From NCBI GenBank assembly GCA_032164245.1, contig JAVMKO010000211.1, positions 1-64,000 of the forward strand: a stretch of DNA of 64,000 nucleotides, read 5' to 3'. Below, piece after piece: positions 17,601 to 28,499 of the stretch. The notes beneath the pieces were generated by a model that did not search any database, was not told where the DNA came from, and saw only the letters and a list, made by a program, of their open reading frames with translations. The first letter of the stretch is position 1, and the number at the start of each line of letters is the position of its first letter. The DNA is from Sternotherus odoratus (lineage: Eukaryota; Chordata; Testudines; Kinosternidae). Made by a program: the position numbers and the translations under genes.

Positions 17601-18221
17601 AAAACCTCCTCTCAACTCCACCGGCTCCAGGGGACACGACCACGGGCCTGCCCTCCGCTAGAGGCGAAGGCGAGTTACCAACAGTGGCAGGGCAGGAGGA
17701 AGGGCGCGGGGTGGAGGGGACCGCGGGACGGGACACTGAGGGGACGTGGGGGGCTGAGGAGTCGAGTACCGGGCGGGGGAAGGGGTGAGACACACCAGAG
17801 GCGGGAAACCGGGGGGAGCGGGGAGCAACTGCGAGGCAGGGGGTCGGGGACAGAAGAGACGCGGGCGGGACACCGGGGGCTGGGCGGGGCGTGGGAGGCG
17901 GCCCGGGGTCTCTTGCCTCCCTCGGACGCAGCAGCCGGGGCGACGCTGTCCGGGGCCATCGCCAGCAGCAATAGCGCCGGGGGGCGCAGAGCAGGAGCCC
18001 GCTGCCCCGAGCCATGGCGGGGCCCGCAGCCGCCCAGCCCAGCGCTCGCAACCACCTCGCCCGGCCCCCACCCCGCGCCCTGCCGCCCCCGCGCCGCGAG
18101 ACCGGCTATGGGCACTTCGGGCGCCGGGCGCGCACCCCCCCTACCGGGCGAGCGTCCGCGCGGCCCCAACCTCCGTTCCGCCCCCGCCCCCCCCGCAATT
18201 CTCGCCCCGTCCCCCACCGCC
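17601..18221 (-). promoter_or_regulatory. CpG island, possible promoter / first exon (right copy)
   Basis: Inverted copy of the island at 231-870. The Kozak-context ATG is at 18015-18013 on the minus strand. The C-run after it is 6 long instead of 15, a 9-base difference that keeps the frame. Which of the two islands, if either, drives a transcript cannot be told from sequence. Confidence 0.5.
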
Positions 18222-18478
18222 TCCCCCTCTCAGGCTGTGAGGGGCGGGAAGGGTCAGCCCAGGGAGAGGACGGTCAGGAGGGTGGACACGGACGCGGTGC
18301 CCTGGGGCCGGCTGCTGAAGGCTCCCGCCACGAGAGCGGCTCTAAGTCCGCTGGGCTGCACTGATGGGGGGTGGGAGGGAGAAAAAAATCCGGGCCATTC
18401 GCCGCGGTTTCGCAAGTTCTCCCGGACAGCGACTTAAGCCCCCAAATGCCGGACACGTCCAGGAAAAAACAGACACGT
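18222..18478 (-). repeat. Dispersed repeat copy B
   Basis: Inverted copy of the repeat at 1-230. It continues 30 bp past the arm end to 18478 (complement cgtgtctgttttttcctgg), matching the start of the third copy at 21175. Confidence 0.65.
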
Positions 18479-18695
18479 GATCACCCCGAACCAACTGGCA
18501 GTTGCTGCCGGTTAATCAAGACACCTGGGGCTCATTAACGACCTTCGTGGAATGAGCGCGCCTGATTGGGCCACCAGAAGCCAATCAGGGACTGGCTGCA
18601 ACCTGTTAAAAAGCTCCCAGTTAGCGAGGTAGCCTCTCGGCGAGGCTGTGCTGGGGGGGCCAGGAGACACCCGAGGACGGAGGCCCGAAGGTAAG
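18479..18695 (+). promoter_or_regulatory. Promoter-like module with CCAAT pair, TATA-like box and splice donor
   Basis: A perfect 9-bp inverted pair, cctgattgg (18561-18569) and ccaatcagg (18581-18589), gives two opposed CCAAT boxes. A TATA-like ttaaaaag lies at 18606-18613, and a consensus donor cccgaag|gtaagg lies at 18690/18691. The layout resembles an LTR or retroelement promoter followed by a short leader exon. Activity is inferred only. Confidence 0.5.
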
Positions 18696-18696
18696 G

Positions 18697-20566
18697 GGGC
18701 GCTAGAGCCTGGGGGGAGCCGGGGGCCCGCTAGAGCCTGGGGGAGTGGGGGGCGCTAGAGCCTGGGGGAGCCGGGGGGGGGGCCCGCTAGAGCCTGGGGG
18801 AGCCGGGGGGGGGCCCGCTAGAGCCTGGGGGAGCCGGGGGGGGCCCGCTAGAGCCTGGGGGAGCTGGGGGGGGCCCGCTAGAGCCTGGGGGAGCTGGGGG
18901 GGGCCCGCTAGAGCCTGGGGGAGCTGGGGGGGGCCCGCTAGAGCCTGGGGGAGCCGGGGGGGGCCCGCTAGAGCCTGGGGGAGCCGGGGGGGGCCCGCTA
19001 GAGCCTGGGGGAGCCGGGGGGGGCCCGCTAGAGCCTGGGGGAGCCGGGGGGGGCCCGCTAGAGCCTGGGGGAGCCGGGGGGGGCCCGCTAGAGCCTGGGG
19101 GAGCCGGGGGGGGCCCGCTAGAGCCTGGGGGAGCCGGGGGGGGCCCGCTAGAGCCTGGGGGAGCCGGGGGGGCCCGCTAGAGCCTGGGGGAGCCGGGGGG
19201 GGCCGCTAGAGCCGGGGGGGCCCGGGGGGGCCCGCTAGAGCCGGGGGGGGCCCGCTAGAGCCTGGGGGAGCCGGGGGGGGCCCGCTAGAGCCTGGGGGAG
19301 CCGGGGGGGGCCCGCTAGAGCCTGGGGGAGCCGGGGGGGGCCCGCTAGAGCCTGGGGGAGCCGGGGGGGGCCCGCTAGAGCCGGGGGGGCCCGGGGGGGC
19401 CCGCTAGAGCCGGGGGGGGCCCGCTAGAGCCTGGGGGAGCCGGGGGGGGCCCGCTAGAGCCTGGGGGAGCCGGGGGGGGGCCCGCTAGAGCCTGGGGGAG
19501 CCGGGGGGGGGCCCGCTAGAGCCTGGGGGAGCCGGGGGGGGCCGCTAGAGCCTGGGGGAGCCGGGGGGGGCCGCTAGAGCCTGGGGGAGCCGGGGGGGGC
19601 CGCTAGAGCCTGGGGGAGCCGGGGGGGGCCCGCTAGAGCCTGGGGGAGCCGGGGGGGGCCCGCTAGAGCCTGGGGGAGCCGGGGGGGGCCCGCTAGAGCC
19701 TGGGGGAGCCGGGGGGGGCCCGCTAGAGCCTGGGGGAGCCGGGGGGGGCCCGCTAGAGCCTGGGGGAGCCGGGGGGGGCCCGCTAGAGCCTGGGGGAGCC
19801 GGGGGGGGCCCGCTAGAGCCTGGGGGAGCCGGGGGGGGCCCGCTAGAGCCTGGGGGAGCCGGGGGGGGCCCGCTAGAGCCTGGGGGAGCCGGGGGGGGCC
19901 CGCTAGAGCCTGGGGGAGCCGGGGGGGGCCCGCTAGAGCCTGGGGGAGCCGGGGGGGGCCCGCTAGAGCCTGGGGGAGCCGGGGGGGGGCCCGCTAGAGC
20001 CTGGGGGAGCCGGGGGGGGCCCGCTAGAGCCTGGGGGAGCCGGGGGGGGCCCGCTAGAGCCTGGGGGAGCCGGGGGGGGCCCGCTAGAGCCGGGGGGGAG
20101 CCGGGGGGGGCCCGCTAGAGCCGGGGGGGAGCCGGGGGGGGCCCGCTAGAGCCGGGGGGGAGCCGGGGGGGGCCCGCTAGAGCCGGGGGGGAGCCGGGGG
20201 GGGCCCGCTAGAGCCGGGGGGGAGCCGGGGGGGGCCCGCTAGAGCCGGGGGGGAGCCGGGGGGGGCCCGCTAGAGCCGGGGGGGAGCCGGGGGGGGCCCG
20301 CTAGAGCCGGGGGGGAGCCGGGGGGGGCCCGCTAGAGCCGGGGGGGAGCCGGGGGGGGCCCGCTAGAGCCGGGGGGGAGCCGGGGGGGGCCCGCTAGAGC
20401 CGGGGGGAGCCGGGGGGGGCCCGCTAGAGCCGGGGGGAGCCGGGGGGGGCCCGCTAGAGCCGGGGGGAGCCGGGGGGGGCCCGCTAGAGCCGGGGGGAGC
20501 CGGGGGGGGCCCGCTAGAGCCGGGGGGAGCCGGGGGGGGCCCGCTAGAGCCGGGGGGGAGCCGGGG
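18697..20566 (+). repeat. G-rich 30-bp minisatellite, about 60 units
   Basis: Unit built as gcccgctagagcct + gggggagccggggggg, 30-31 bp. Two versions dominate: one with cctgggggag (18.7-20.08 kb) and one with ccgggggggag or ccggggggag (20.09-20.56 kb). A special segment with doubled cccgggggggcccg occurs at about 19210 and 19385, some 172 bp apart, pointing to a secondary duplication. Each unit has G-runs of 5 and 7-8, so the plus strand can form G-quadruplexes. Run lengths in such DNA are often wrong in assemblies. Confidence 0.95.
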
Positions 20567-21174
20567 ACTTGTATGTGTTTTGTTGTTAAAGGCTCAGCTC
20601 TCTTAGCTGATATTGTCGGGATTCCTGGGCTGGAGCCTAGAGTTGGGGCAGGTCTGGGCTCCCCCCCCCCCATTAATCACTGAGACTGGGAGACCATCAA
20701 GACTGGGCTAGGGAGGATAACTTCTCCTCCCTGGGTTATGAGGACAATGGCTCAGTAGGCTGGGGCCCTTCTGGAATGGGTGGGGATCACAGAAGCCCCC
20801 TTGAGAGCTGCTATCTGATGGGCAGGAGTGGTCTTGGCTCCTGTTCTCATCCCCTGGCAGCTTGGGACTCTGGAAATCCTGTCTGGTTTGAGTCAGACTC
20901 ACTAGCGTGTTGCAAACCCTGTGGGCTTGTCTAGAAACAGTTTAAGAAATGTTCCAGTAGGGTCCACAAACACATAGCTGGTTTGCCTTCTGTAACACTC
21001 GGAGGTAGGCACAGCTGTGCCCCCCGCCCCCCCCCCCCCCACTAATGTACTCCAGGTGACTTAATAAGTAAAACGATTTTATGAAGTACAGAAAGGATTT
21101 AATTGATTCTAAGTAGTAACGGACAACAAAGTGAATTACCCAATAAACAAAAAACACATCTATATCTAGGGTTA
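20567..21174. other. No recognised gene; homopolymer runs
   Basis: Mostly unique-looking sequence with C-runs at about 20660 and 21023. The stretch near 21075-21160 (ttatgaagtacagaaagg..) may be an old retroelement remnant, but I cannot support a call. Confidence 0.4.
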
Positions 21175-21410
21175 CCATGTATCTGTTTTTTCCTGGACAT
21201 GTCTGGCATTTTGAGGCTTAAATCGCTGTCCTGGGGGATTTTTTTAAATAGCTGCAAATGTCTGGGATTTTTTTTTCTCCCTCCCACCCTCAATCCATGC
21301 CCCACAGCTGATGCAGAGGGTAGAGCCAGGGCACCACTGGGTCTTAGTGTCCACCTTTCCCATTTTCCTATCCCTGTTCTGACGCTTGCAGCCAGCTGAG
21401 AGCCTGCAGG
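21175..21410 (+). repeat. Dispersed repeat copy C
   Basis: tatctgttttttcctggaca, ggcattttgaggcttaaatc, then a T-run and tctccctccc. A clearly diverged relative of copies A and B, with an extra segment in the middle. Confidence 0.6.
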
Positions 21411-22158
21411 TGCTGTCTGGGGATATAGTAGTTAAAAGTAAAAAAGCCTCAATCTTCCCAGACCTATTAACACACCATTGAAACTGTTCAAGTGGTAATG
21501 AAGCCATTTAAACAGGCATTTGCCATCCCCAAGGTGTGTACTGTCAGTTCCTGAATTTATTGATACAAACAGTGGGCATTCTGGACTGTAACCTTTTGGC
21601 TCAGATCAAAGTGTTTACTCAGAGCATGTTTGTCTCCAGGACCTTTGTTTAAAATTTCCTTTTAAAATATTTAATTATTGGGTTGGTGAAGGTTATAAAA
21701 TCACATCTCTAAAAAAAATCCCTGCATAGATTTTTAGATGCATGATCTTTACCCTTAAATGCTTGAATCTTCAAACATAGAGTTTTTTAAATAACTCTGT
21801 CAAAAGACCACCCTTATCTAAAATACACATTTTAATTGCCATAGTTAAAAAGACTTGCTTTCAAAGTCTTCCTGTCCTTTTTGTCCATAACTTTATCCAG
21901 ATAGCTGGACATTTCTTTATTTCTGACTATCTGATTAACTAATTTTAAGAGCACCTCCAGCAAAATCAGTACGTTAGTAAGATAGAAAATGCTTTGTAAT
22001 GCCTAAAATCTTTGGAAACATTTTTTTAAAGTTGGTGACCTTTCATAAAGTCTATTGTCATGGAGATAATACAAAGTAAATTAGTGTTCCCTTTTTTTCT
22101 AAAAGCAATTAACATTGTGATGAACACACTAACCTTCTGTGACTGATTAATTTAAAAT
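21411..22158. other. No recognised feature
   Basis: AT-rich unique-looking sequence. A good splice-acceptor-like site, tgtctttgtttcag|agag, ends at 22174, just before the satellite begins. Confidence 0.45.
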
Positions 22159-25100
22159 AATGTCTTTGTTTCAGAGAGCTGGGGTGGGTGGATTGGGGGT
22201 CCTGACTCCTAGGGGGGCAGGGACTGGGGCGCCCGGATCGCCCCTTTCTCTTCCGTACTCTCACCCCACACAGGGACTGGGGCGCCCGGATCGCCCCTTT
22301 CTCTTCCGTACTCTCACCCCACACAGGGACTGGGGCGCCCAGAGCGCCCCTTTCTCTTCTTTACTCTCACCCCACGCAGGGACTGGGGCGCCCGGAACGC
22401 CCTTTTCTCTTTCGTACTCTCAACCCACGCAGGGACTGGGGCGCCCGGAGCGCCCCTTTCTCTTTCGTACTCTCACCCCACGCAGGGACTGGGGCGCCCG
22501 GAGCGCCCCTTTCTCTTCGGTAGTCTCACCCCACGCAGGGACTGGGGCGCCCGGAGCGCCCCTTTCTCTTCTTTACTCTCACCCCACGCAGGGACTGGGG
22601 CGCCCGGAGCGCCCCTTTCTCTTTGGTACTCTCACCCCACGCAGGGACTGGGGCGCCCGGAGCGCCCCTTTCTCTTTGGTACTCTCACCCCACGCAGGGA
22701 CTGGGGCGCCCGGAGCGCCCCTTTCTCTTTGGTACTCTCACCCCACGCAGGGACTGGGGCGCCCGGAGCGCCCCTTTCTCTTTAGTACTCTCACCCCACG
22801 CAGGGACTGGGGCGCCCGGAGCGCCCCTTTCTCTTTCGTACTCTCACCCCACGCAGGGACTGGGGCGCCTGGAGCGCCCCTTTCTCTTTCGTACTCTCAC
22901 CCCACGCAGGGACTGGGGCGCCTGGAGCGCCCCTTTCTCTTTCGTACTCTCACCCCATGCAGGGACTGGGGCGCCCGGAGCGCCCCTTTCTCTTCTTTAC
23001 TCTCACCCCACGCAGGGACTGGGGCGCCCGGAGCGCCCCTTTCTCTTCTTTACTCTCACCCCACGCAGGGACTGGGGCGCCCGGAGCGCCCCTTTCTCTT
23101 CTTTACTCTCACCCCACGCAGGGACTGGGGCGCCCGGAGCGCCCCTTTCTCTTTCGTACTCTCACCCCACGCAGGGACTGGGGCGCCCGGAGCGCCCCTT
23201 TCTCTTTCGTACTCTCACCCCACGCAGGGACTGGGGCGCCCGGAGCGCCCCTTTCTCTTTCGTACTCTCACCCCACGCAGGGACTGGGGCGCCCGGAGCG
23301 CCCCTTTCTCTTTCGTACTCTCACCCCACGCAGGGACTGGGGCGCCCGGAGCGCCCCTTTCTCTTCTTTACTCTCACCCCACGCAGGGACTGGGGTGCCT
23401 GGAGCGCCCCTTTCTCTTCTTTACTCTCACCCCACGCAGGGACTGGGGCGCCCGGAGCGCCCCTTTCTCTTTCGTACTCTCACCCCACGCAGGGACTGGG
23501 GCGCCCGGAGCGCCCCTTTCTCTTTCGTACTCTCACCCCACGCAGGGACTGGGGCGCCCGGAGCGCCCCTTTCTCTTTGGTACTCTCACCCCACGCAGGG
23601 ACTGGGGAGCCCGGAGCGCCCCTTTCTCTTTCGTACTCTCACCCCACGCAGGGACTGGGGAGCCCGGAGCGCCCCTTTCTCTTTGGTACTCTCACCCCAC
23701 GCAGGGACTGGGGCGCCCGGAGCGCCCCTTTCTCTTCTTTACTCTCACCCCACGCAGGGACTGGGGCGCCCGGAGCGCCCCTTTCTCTTTCGTACTCTCA
23801 CCCCACGCAGGGACTGGGGCGCCCGGAGCGCCCCTTTCTCTTCTTTACTCTCACCCCACGCAGGGACTGGGGCGCCCGGAGCGCCCCTTTCTCTTTCGTA
23901 CTCTCACCCCACGCAGGGACTGGGGGGCCCGGAGCGCCCCTTTCTCTTTCGTACTCTCACCCCACGCAGGGACTGGGGAGCCCGGAGCGCCCCTTTCTCT
24001 TTGGTACTCTCACCCCACGCAGGGACTGGGGAGCCCGGAGCGCCCCTTTCTCTTTGGTAGTCTCACCCCACGCAGGGACTGGGGCGCCCGGAGCGCCCCT
24101 TTCTCTTTCGTACTCTCACCCCACGCAGGGACTGGGGCGCCCGGAGCGCCCCTTTCTCTTTCCGTACTCTCACTCCACGCAGGGACTGGGGCGCCCGGAG
24201 CGCCCCTTTCTCTTTCCGTACTCTCACCGCACGCAGGGACTGGGGCGCCCGGAGCGCCCCTTTCTCTTTCCGTACTCTCACTCCACGCAGGGACTGGGGC
24301 GCCCGGAGCGCCCCTTTCTCTTTCGTACTCTCACCCCACGCAGGGACTGGGGCGCCCGGAGCGCCCCTTTCTCCTCTTTACTCTCACCCCACGCAGGGAC
24401 TGGGGCGCCCGGAGCGCCCCTTTCTCTTTCCGTACTCTCACTCCACGCAGGGACTGGGGCGCCCGGAGCGCCCCTTTCTCTTCCGTACTCTCACCCCACG
24501 CAGGGACTGGGGCGCCCGGAGCGCCCCTTTCTCTTTCGTACTCTCACCCCACGCAGGGACTGGGGGGCCCGGAGCGCCCCTTTCTCTTTCGTACTCTCAC
24601 CCCACGCAGGGACTTGGGCGCCCGGAGCGCCCCTTTCTCTTCTTTACTCTCACCCCACGCAGGGACTAGGGCGCCCGGAGTGCCCCTTTCTCTTTCCGTA
24701 CTCTCACTCCACGCAGGGACTGGGGCGCCCGGAGCGCCCCTTTCTCTTCTTTACTCACCCCACGCAGGGACTGGGGCGCCCGGAGCGCCCCTTTCTCTTT
24801 GGTACTCTCACCCCACGCAGGGACTGGGGCGCCCGGAGCGCCCCTTTCTCTTTGGTACTCTCACCCCACGCAGGGACTGGGGCGCCCGGAGCGCCCCTTT
24901 CTCTTCTTTACTCTCACCCCACGCAGGGACTGGGGTGCCCGGAGCGCCCCTTTCTCTTTGGTACTCTCACCCCACGCAGGGACTGGGGCGCCCGGAGCGC
25001 CCCTTTCTCTTTGGTACTCTCACCCCACGCAGGGACTGGGGCGCCCGGAGCGCCCCTTTCTCTTTGGTACTCTCACCCCACGCAGGGACTGGGGCGCCCG

Positions 25101-25589
25101 GAGCGCCCCTTTCTCTTTCGTACTCTCACCCCACGCAGGGACTGGGGCACCCGGATCGCCCCTTTCTCTTTCGTACTCTCACCCCACACAGGGACTGGGG
25201 CGCCCGGAGCGCCCCTTTCTCTTCTTTACTCTCACCCCACGCAGGGACTGGGGCGCCCGGAGCGCCCTTTTCTCTTTCGTACTCTCACCCCACGCAGGGA
25301 CTGGGGCGCCCGGAGCGCCCTTTTCTCTTTCGTACTCTCACCCCACGCAGGGACTGGGGCGCCCGGAGCGCCCCTTTCTCTTTCGTACTCTCACCCCACG
25401 CAGGGACTGGGGCGCCCGGAGCGCCCCTTTCTCTTCTTTACTCTCACCCCACGCAGGGACTGGGGCGCCCGGAGCGCCCCTTTCTCTTCTTTACTCTCAC
25501 CCCACGCAGGGACTGGGGCGCCCGGAGCGCCCCTTTCTCTTCTTTACTCTCACCCCACGCAGGGACTGGGGCGCCCGGAGCGCCCCTTT

Positions 25590-26090
25590 CTCTTTGGTAG
25601 TCTCACCCCACGCAGGGACTGGGGCGCCCGGAGCGCCCCTTTCTCTTTGGTAGTCTCACCCCACGCAGGGACTGGGGCGCCCGGAGCGCCCCTTTCTCTT
25701 TGGTAGTCTCACCCCACGCAGGGACTGGGGCGCCCGGAGCGCCCCTTTCTCTTTGGTAGTCTCACCCCACGCAGGGACTGGGGCGCCCGGAGCGCCCCTT
25801 TCTCTTTGGTAGTCTCACCCCACGCAGGGACTGGGGCGCCCGGAGCGCCCCTTTCTCTTTGGTAGTCTCACTCCACGCAGGGACTGGGGCGCCCGGAGCG
25901 CCCCTTTCTCTTTGGTAGTCTCACCCCACGCAGGGACTGGGGCGCCCGGAGCGCCCCTTTCTCTTTGGTAGTCTCACCCCACGCAGGGACTGGGGCGCCC
26001 GGAGCGCCCCTTTCTCTTTGGTAGTCTCACCCCACGCAGGGACTGGGGCGCCCGGAGCGCCCCTTTCTCTTTGGTAGTCTCACCCCACGC
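25590..26090 (+). repeat. Homogeneous block of the ggtagtctc satellite variant
   Basis: About ten consecutive units carry tagtctc in place of tactctc. A second block of about ten lies at 27300-27790. A single-variant run indicates recent local expansion. Confidence 0.85.
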
Positions 26091-28499
26091 AGGGACTGGG
26101 GCGCCCGGAGCGCCCCTTTCTCTTTGGTACTCTCACCCCACGCAGGGACTGGGGCGCCCGGAGCGCCCCTTTCTCTTTGGTACTCTCACCCCACGCAGGG
26201 ACTGGGGCGCCCGGAGCGCCCCTTTCTCTTTCCGTACTCTCACTCCACGCAGGGACTGGGGCGCCCGGAGCGCCCCTTTCTCCTCTTTACTCTCACCCCA
26301 CGCAGGGACTGGGGCGCCCGGAGCGCCCCTTTCTCTTTCCGTACTCTCACTCCACGCAGGGACTGGGGCGCCCTGAGCGCCCCTTTCTCTTTCCGTACTC
26401 TCACTCCACGCAGGGACTGGGGCGCCCGGAGCGCCCCTTTCTCTTTCCGTACTCTCACTCCACGCAGGGACTGGGGCGCCCGGAGCGCCCCTTTCTCTTT
26501 GGTACTCTCACCCCACGCAGGGACTGGGGCGCCCGGAGCGCCCCTTTCTCTTTGGTACTCTCACCCCACGCAGGGACTGGGGTGCCCGGAGCGCCCCTTT
26601 CTCTATGGTACTCTCACCCCACGCAGGGACTGGGGCGCCCGGAGCGCCCCTTTCTCTTTCCGTACTCTCACTCCACGCAGGGACTGGGGCGCCCGGAGCG
26701 CCCCTTTCTCCTCTTTACTCTCACCCCACGCAGGGACTGGGGCGCCCGGAGCGCCCCTTTCTCTTTCCGTACTCTCACTCCACGCAGGGACTGGGGCGCC
26801 CTGAGCGCCCCTTTCTCTTTCCGTACTCTCACCCCACGCAGGGACTGGGGCGCCCGGAGCGCCCCTTTCTCTTTGGTACTCTCAACCCACGCAGGGACTG
26901 GGGCGCCCGGAGCGCCCCTTTCTCTTTGGTACTCTCACCCCACGCAGGGACTGGGGCGCACGGAGCGCCCCTTTCTCTTTGGTACTCTCACCCCACGCAG
27001 GGACTGGGGCGCCCGGAGCGCCCCTTTCTCTTTCCGTACTCTCACTCCACGCAGGGACTGGGGCGCCCGGAGTGCCCCTTTCTCCTCTTTACTCTCACCC
27101 CACGCAGGGACTGGGGCGCCCGGAGCGCCCCTTTCTCTTCTTTACTCTCACCCCACGCAGGGACTGGGGCGCCCGGAGCGCCCCTTTCTCTTCTTTACTC
27201 TCACCCCACGCAGGGACTGGGGCGCCCGGAGCGCCCCTTTCTCTTCTTTACTCTCACCCCACGCAGGGACTGGGGCGCCCGGAGCGCCCCTTTCTCTTTG
27301 GTAGTCTCACCCCACGCAGGGACTGGGGCGCCCGGAGCGCCCCTTTCTCTTTGGTAGTCTCACCCCACGCAGGGACTGGGGCGCCCGGAGCGCCCCTTTC
27401 TCTTTGGTAGTCTCACCCCACGCAGGGACTGGGGCGCCCGGAGCGCCCCTTTCTCTTTGGTAGTCTCATCCCACGCAGGGACTGGGGCGCCCGGAGCGCC
27501 CCTTTCTCTTTGGTAGTCTCACCCCACGCAGGGACTGGGGCGCCCGGAGCGCCCCTTTCTCTTTGGTAGTCTCACCCCACGCAGGGACTGGGGCGCCCGG
27601 AGCGCCCCTTTCTCTTTGGTAGTCTCACCCCACGCAGGGACTGGGGCGCCCGGAGCGCCCCTTTCTCTTCGGTAGTCTCACCCCACGCAGGGACTGGGGC
27701 GCCCGGAGCGCCCCTTTCTCTTCGGTAGTCTCACCCCACGCAGGGACTGGGGCGCCCGGAGCGCCCCTTTCTCTTTGGTAGTCTCACCCCACGCAGGGAC
27801 TGGGGCGCCCGGAGCGCCCCTTTCTCTTTCCGTACTCTCACTCCACGCAGGGACTGGGGCGCCCGGAGCGCCCCTTTCTCCTCTTCACTCTCACCCCACG
27901 CAGGGACTGGGGCGCACGGAGCGCCCCTTTCTCTTTCCGTACTCTCACTCCACGCAGGGACTGGGGCGCCCTGAGCGCCCCTTTCTCTTTCAGTACTCTC
28001 ACCCCACGCAGGGACTGGGGCGCCCGGAGCGCCCCTTTCTCTTTGGTACTCTCACCCCACGCAGGGACTGGGGCGCCCGGAGCGCCCCTTTCTATTTCCG
28101 TACTCTCACCCCACGCAGGGACTGGGGCGCCAGGAGCGCCCCTTTCTCCTCTTTACTCTCACCCCACGCAGGGACTGGGGCGCCCGGAGCGCCCCTTTCT
28201 CTTTCCGTACTCTCACTCCACGCAGGGACTGGGGCGCCCTGAGCGCCCCTTTCTCTTTCCGTACTCTCACCCCACGCAGGGACTGGGGCGCCCGGAGCGC
28301 CCCTTTCTCTTTGGTACTCTCACCCCACGCAGGGACTGGGGCGCCTGGAGCGCCCCTTTCTCTTTGGTACTCTCACCCCACTCAGGGACTGGGGTGCCCG
28401 GAGCGCCCCTTTCTCTATGGTACTCTCACCCCACGCAGGGACTGGGGCGCCCGGAGCGCCCCTTTCTCTTTCCGTACTCTCACTCCACGCAGGGACTGG

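Larger units (their letters stand above)
16056..18448. repeat. Right arm of the inverted duplication
   Basis: Reverse complement of 1-2417. It is 24 bp shorter, mostly because of a shorter C-run and a missing 12-base segment. The inner boundary at 16056 abuts three perfect copies of a 13-bp word (16021-16059). The PLE that runs through the boundary in the left arm is cut off here, so this arm looks like the derived copy. The outer end lies in a dispersed repeat that continues to about 18478. Confidence 0.95.

Noticed and set aside
17448..18437. 329-codon plus-strand frame in the right arm, and counterparts on both strands of the left arm
   Set aside because: GC-rich CpG-island DNA is open in several frames at once, the two arms differ by frame-changing indels in places, and the product is low-complexity with no recognisable domain.
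18745..19209. 154-codon frame of Gly-Pro-Ala-Arg-Ala-Trp-Gly repeats
   Set aside because: Translation of the 30-bp minisatellite; the unit length is a multiple of three, so it stays open trivially.
24063..24281. Many minus-strand frames of about 72 codons (MRVRKEKGALRAPQ type)
   Set aside because: Antisense reading of the same satellite. The unit's complement contains TGA, which limits length to a few units.
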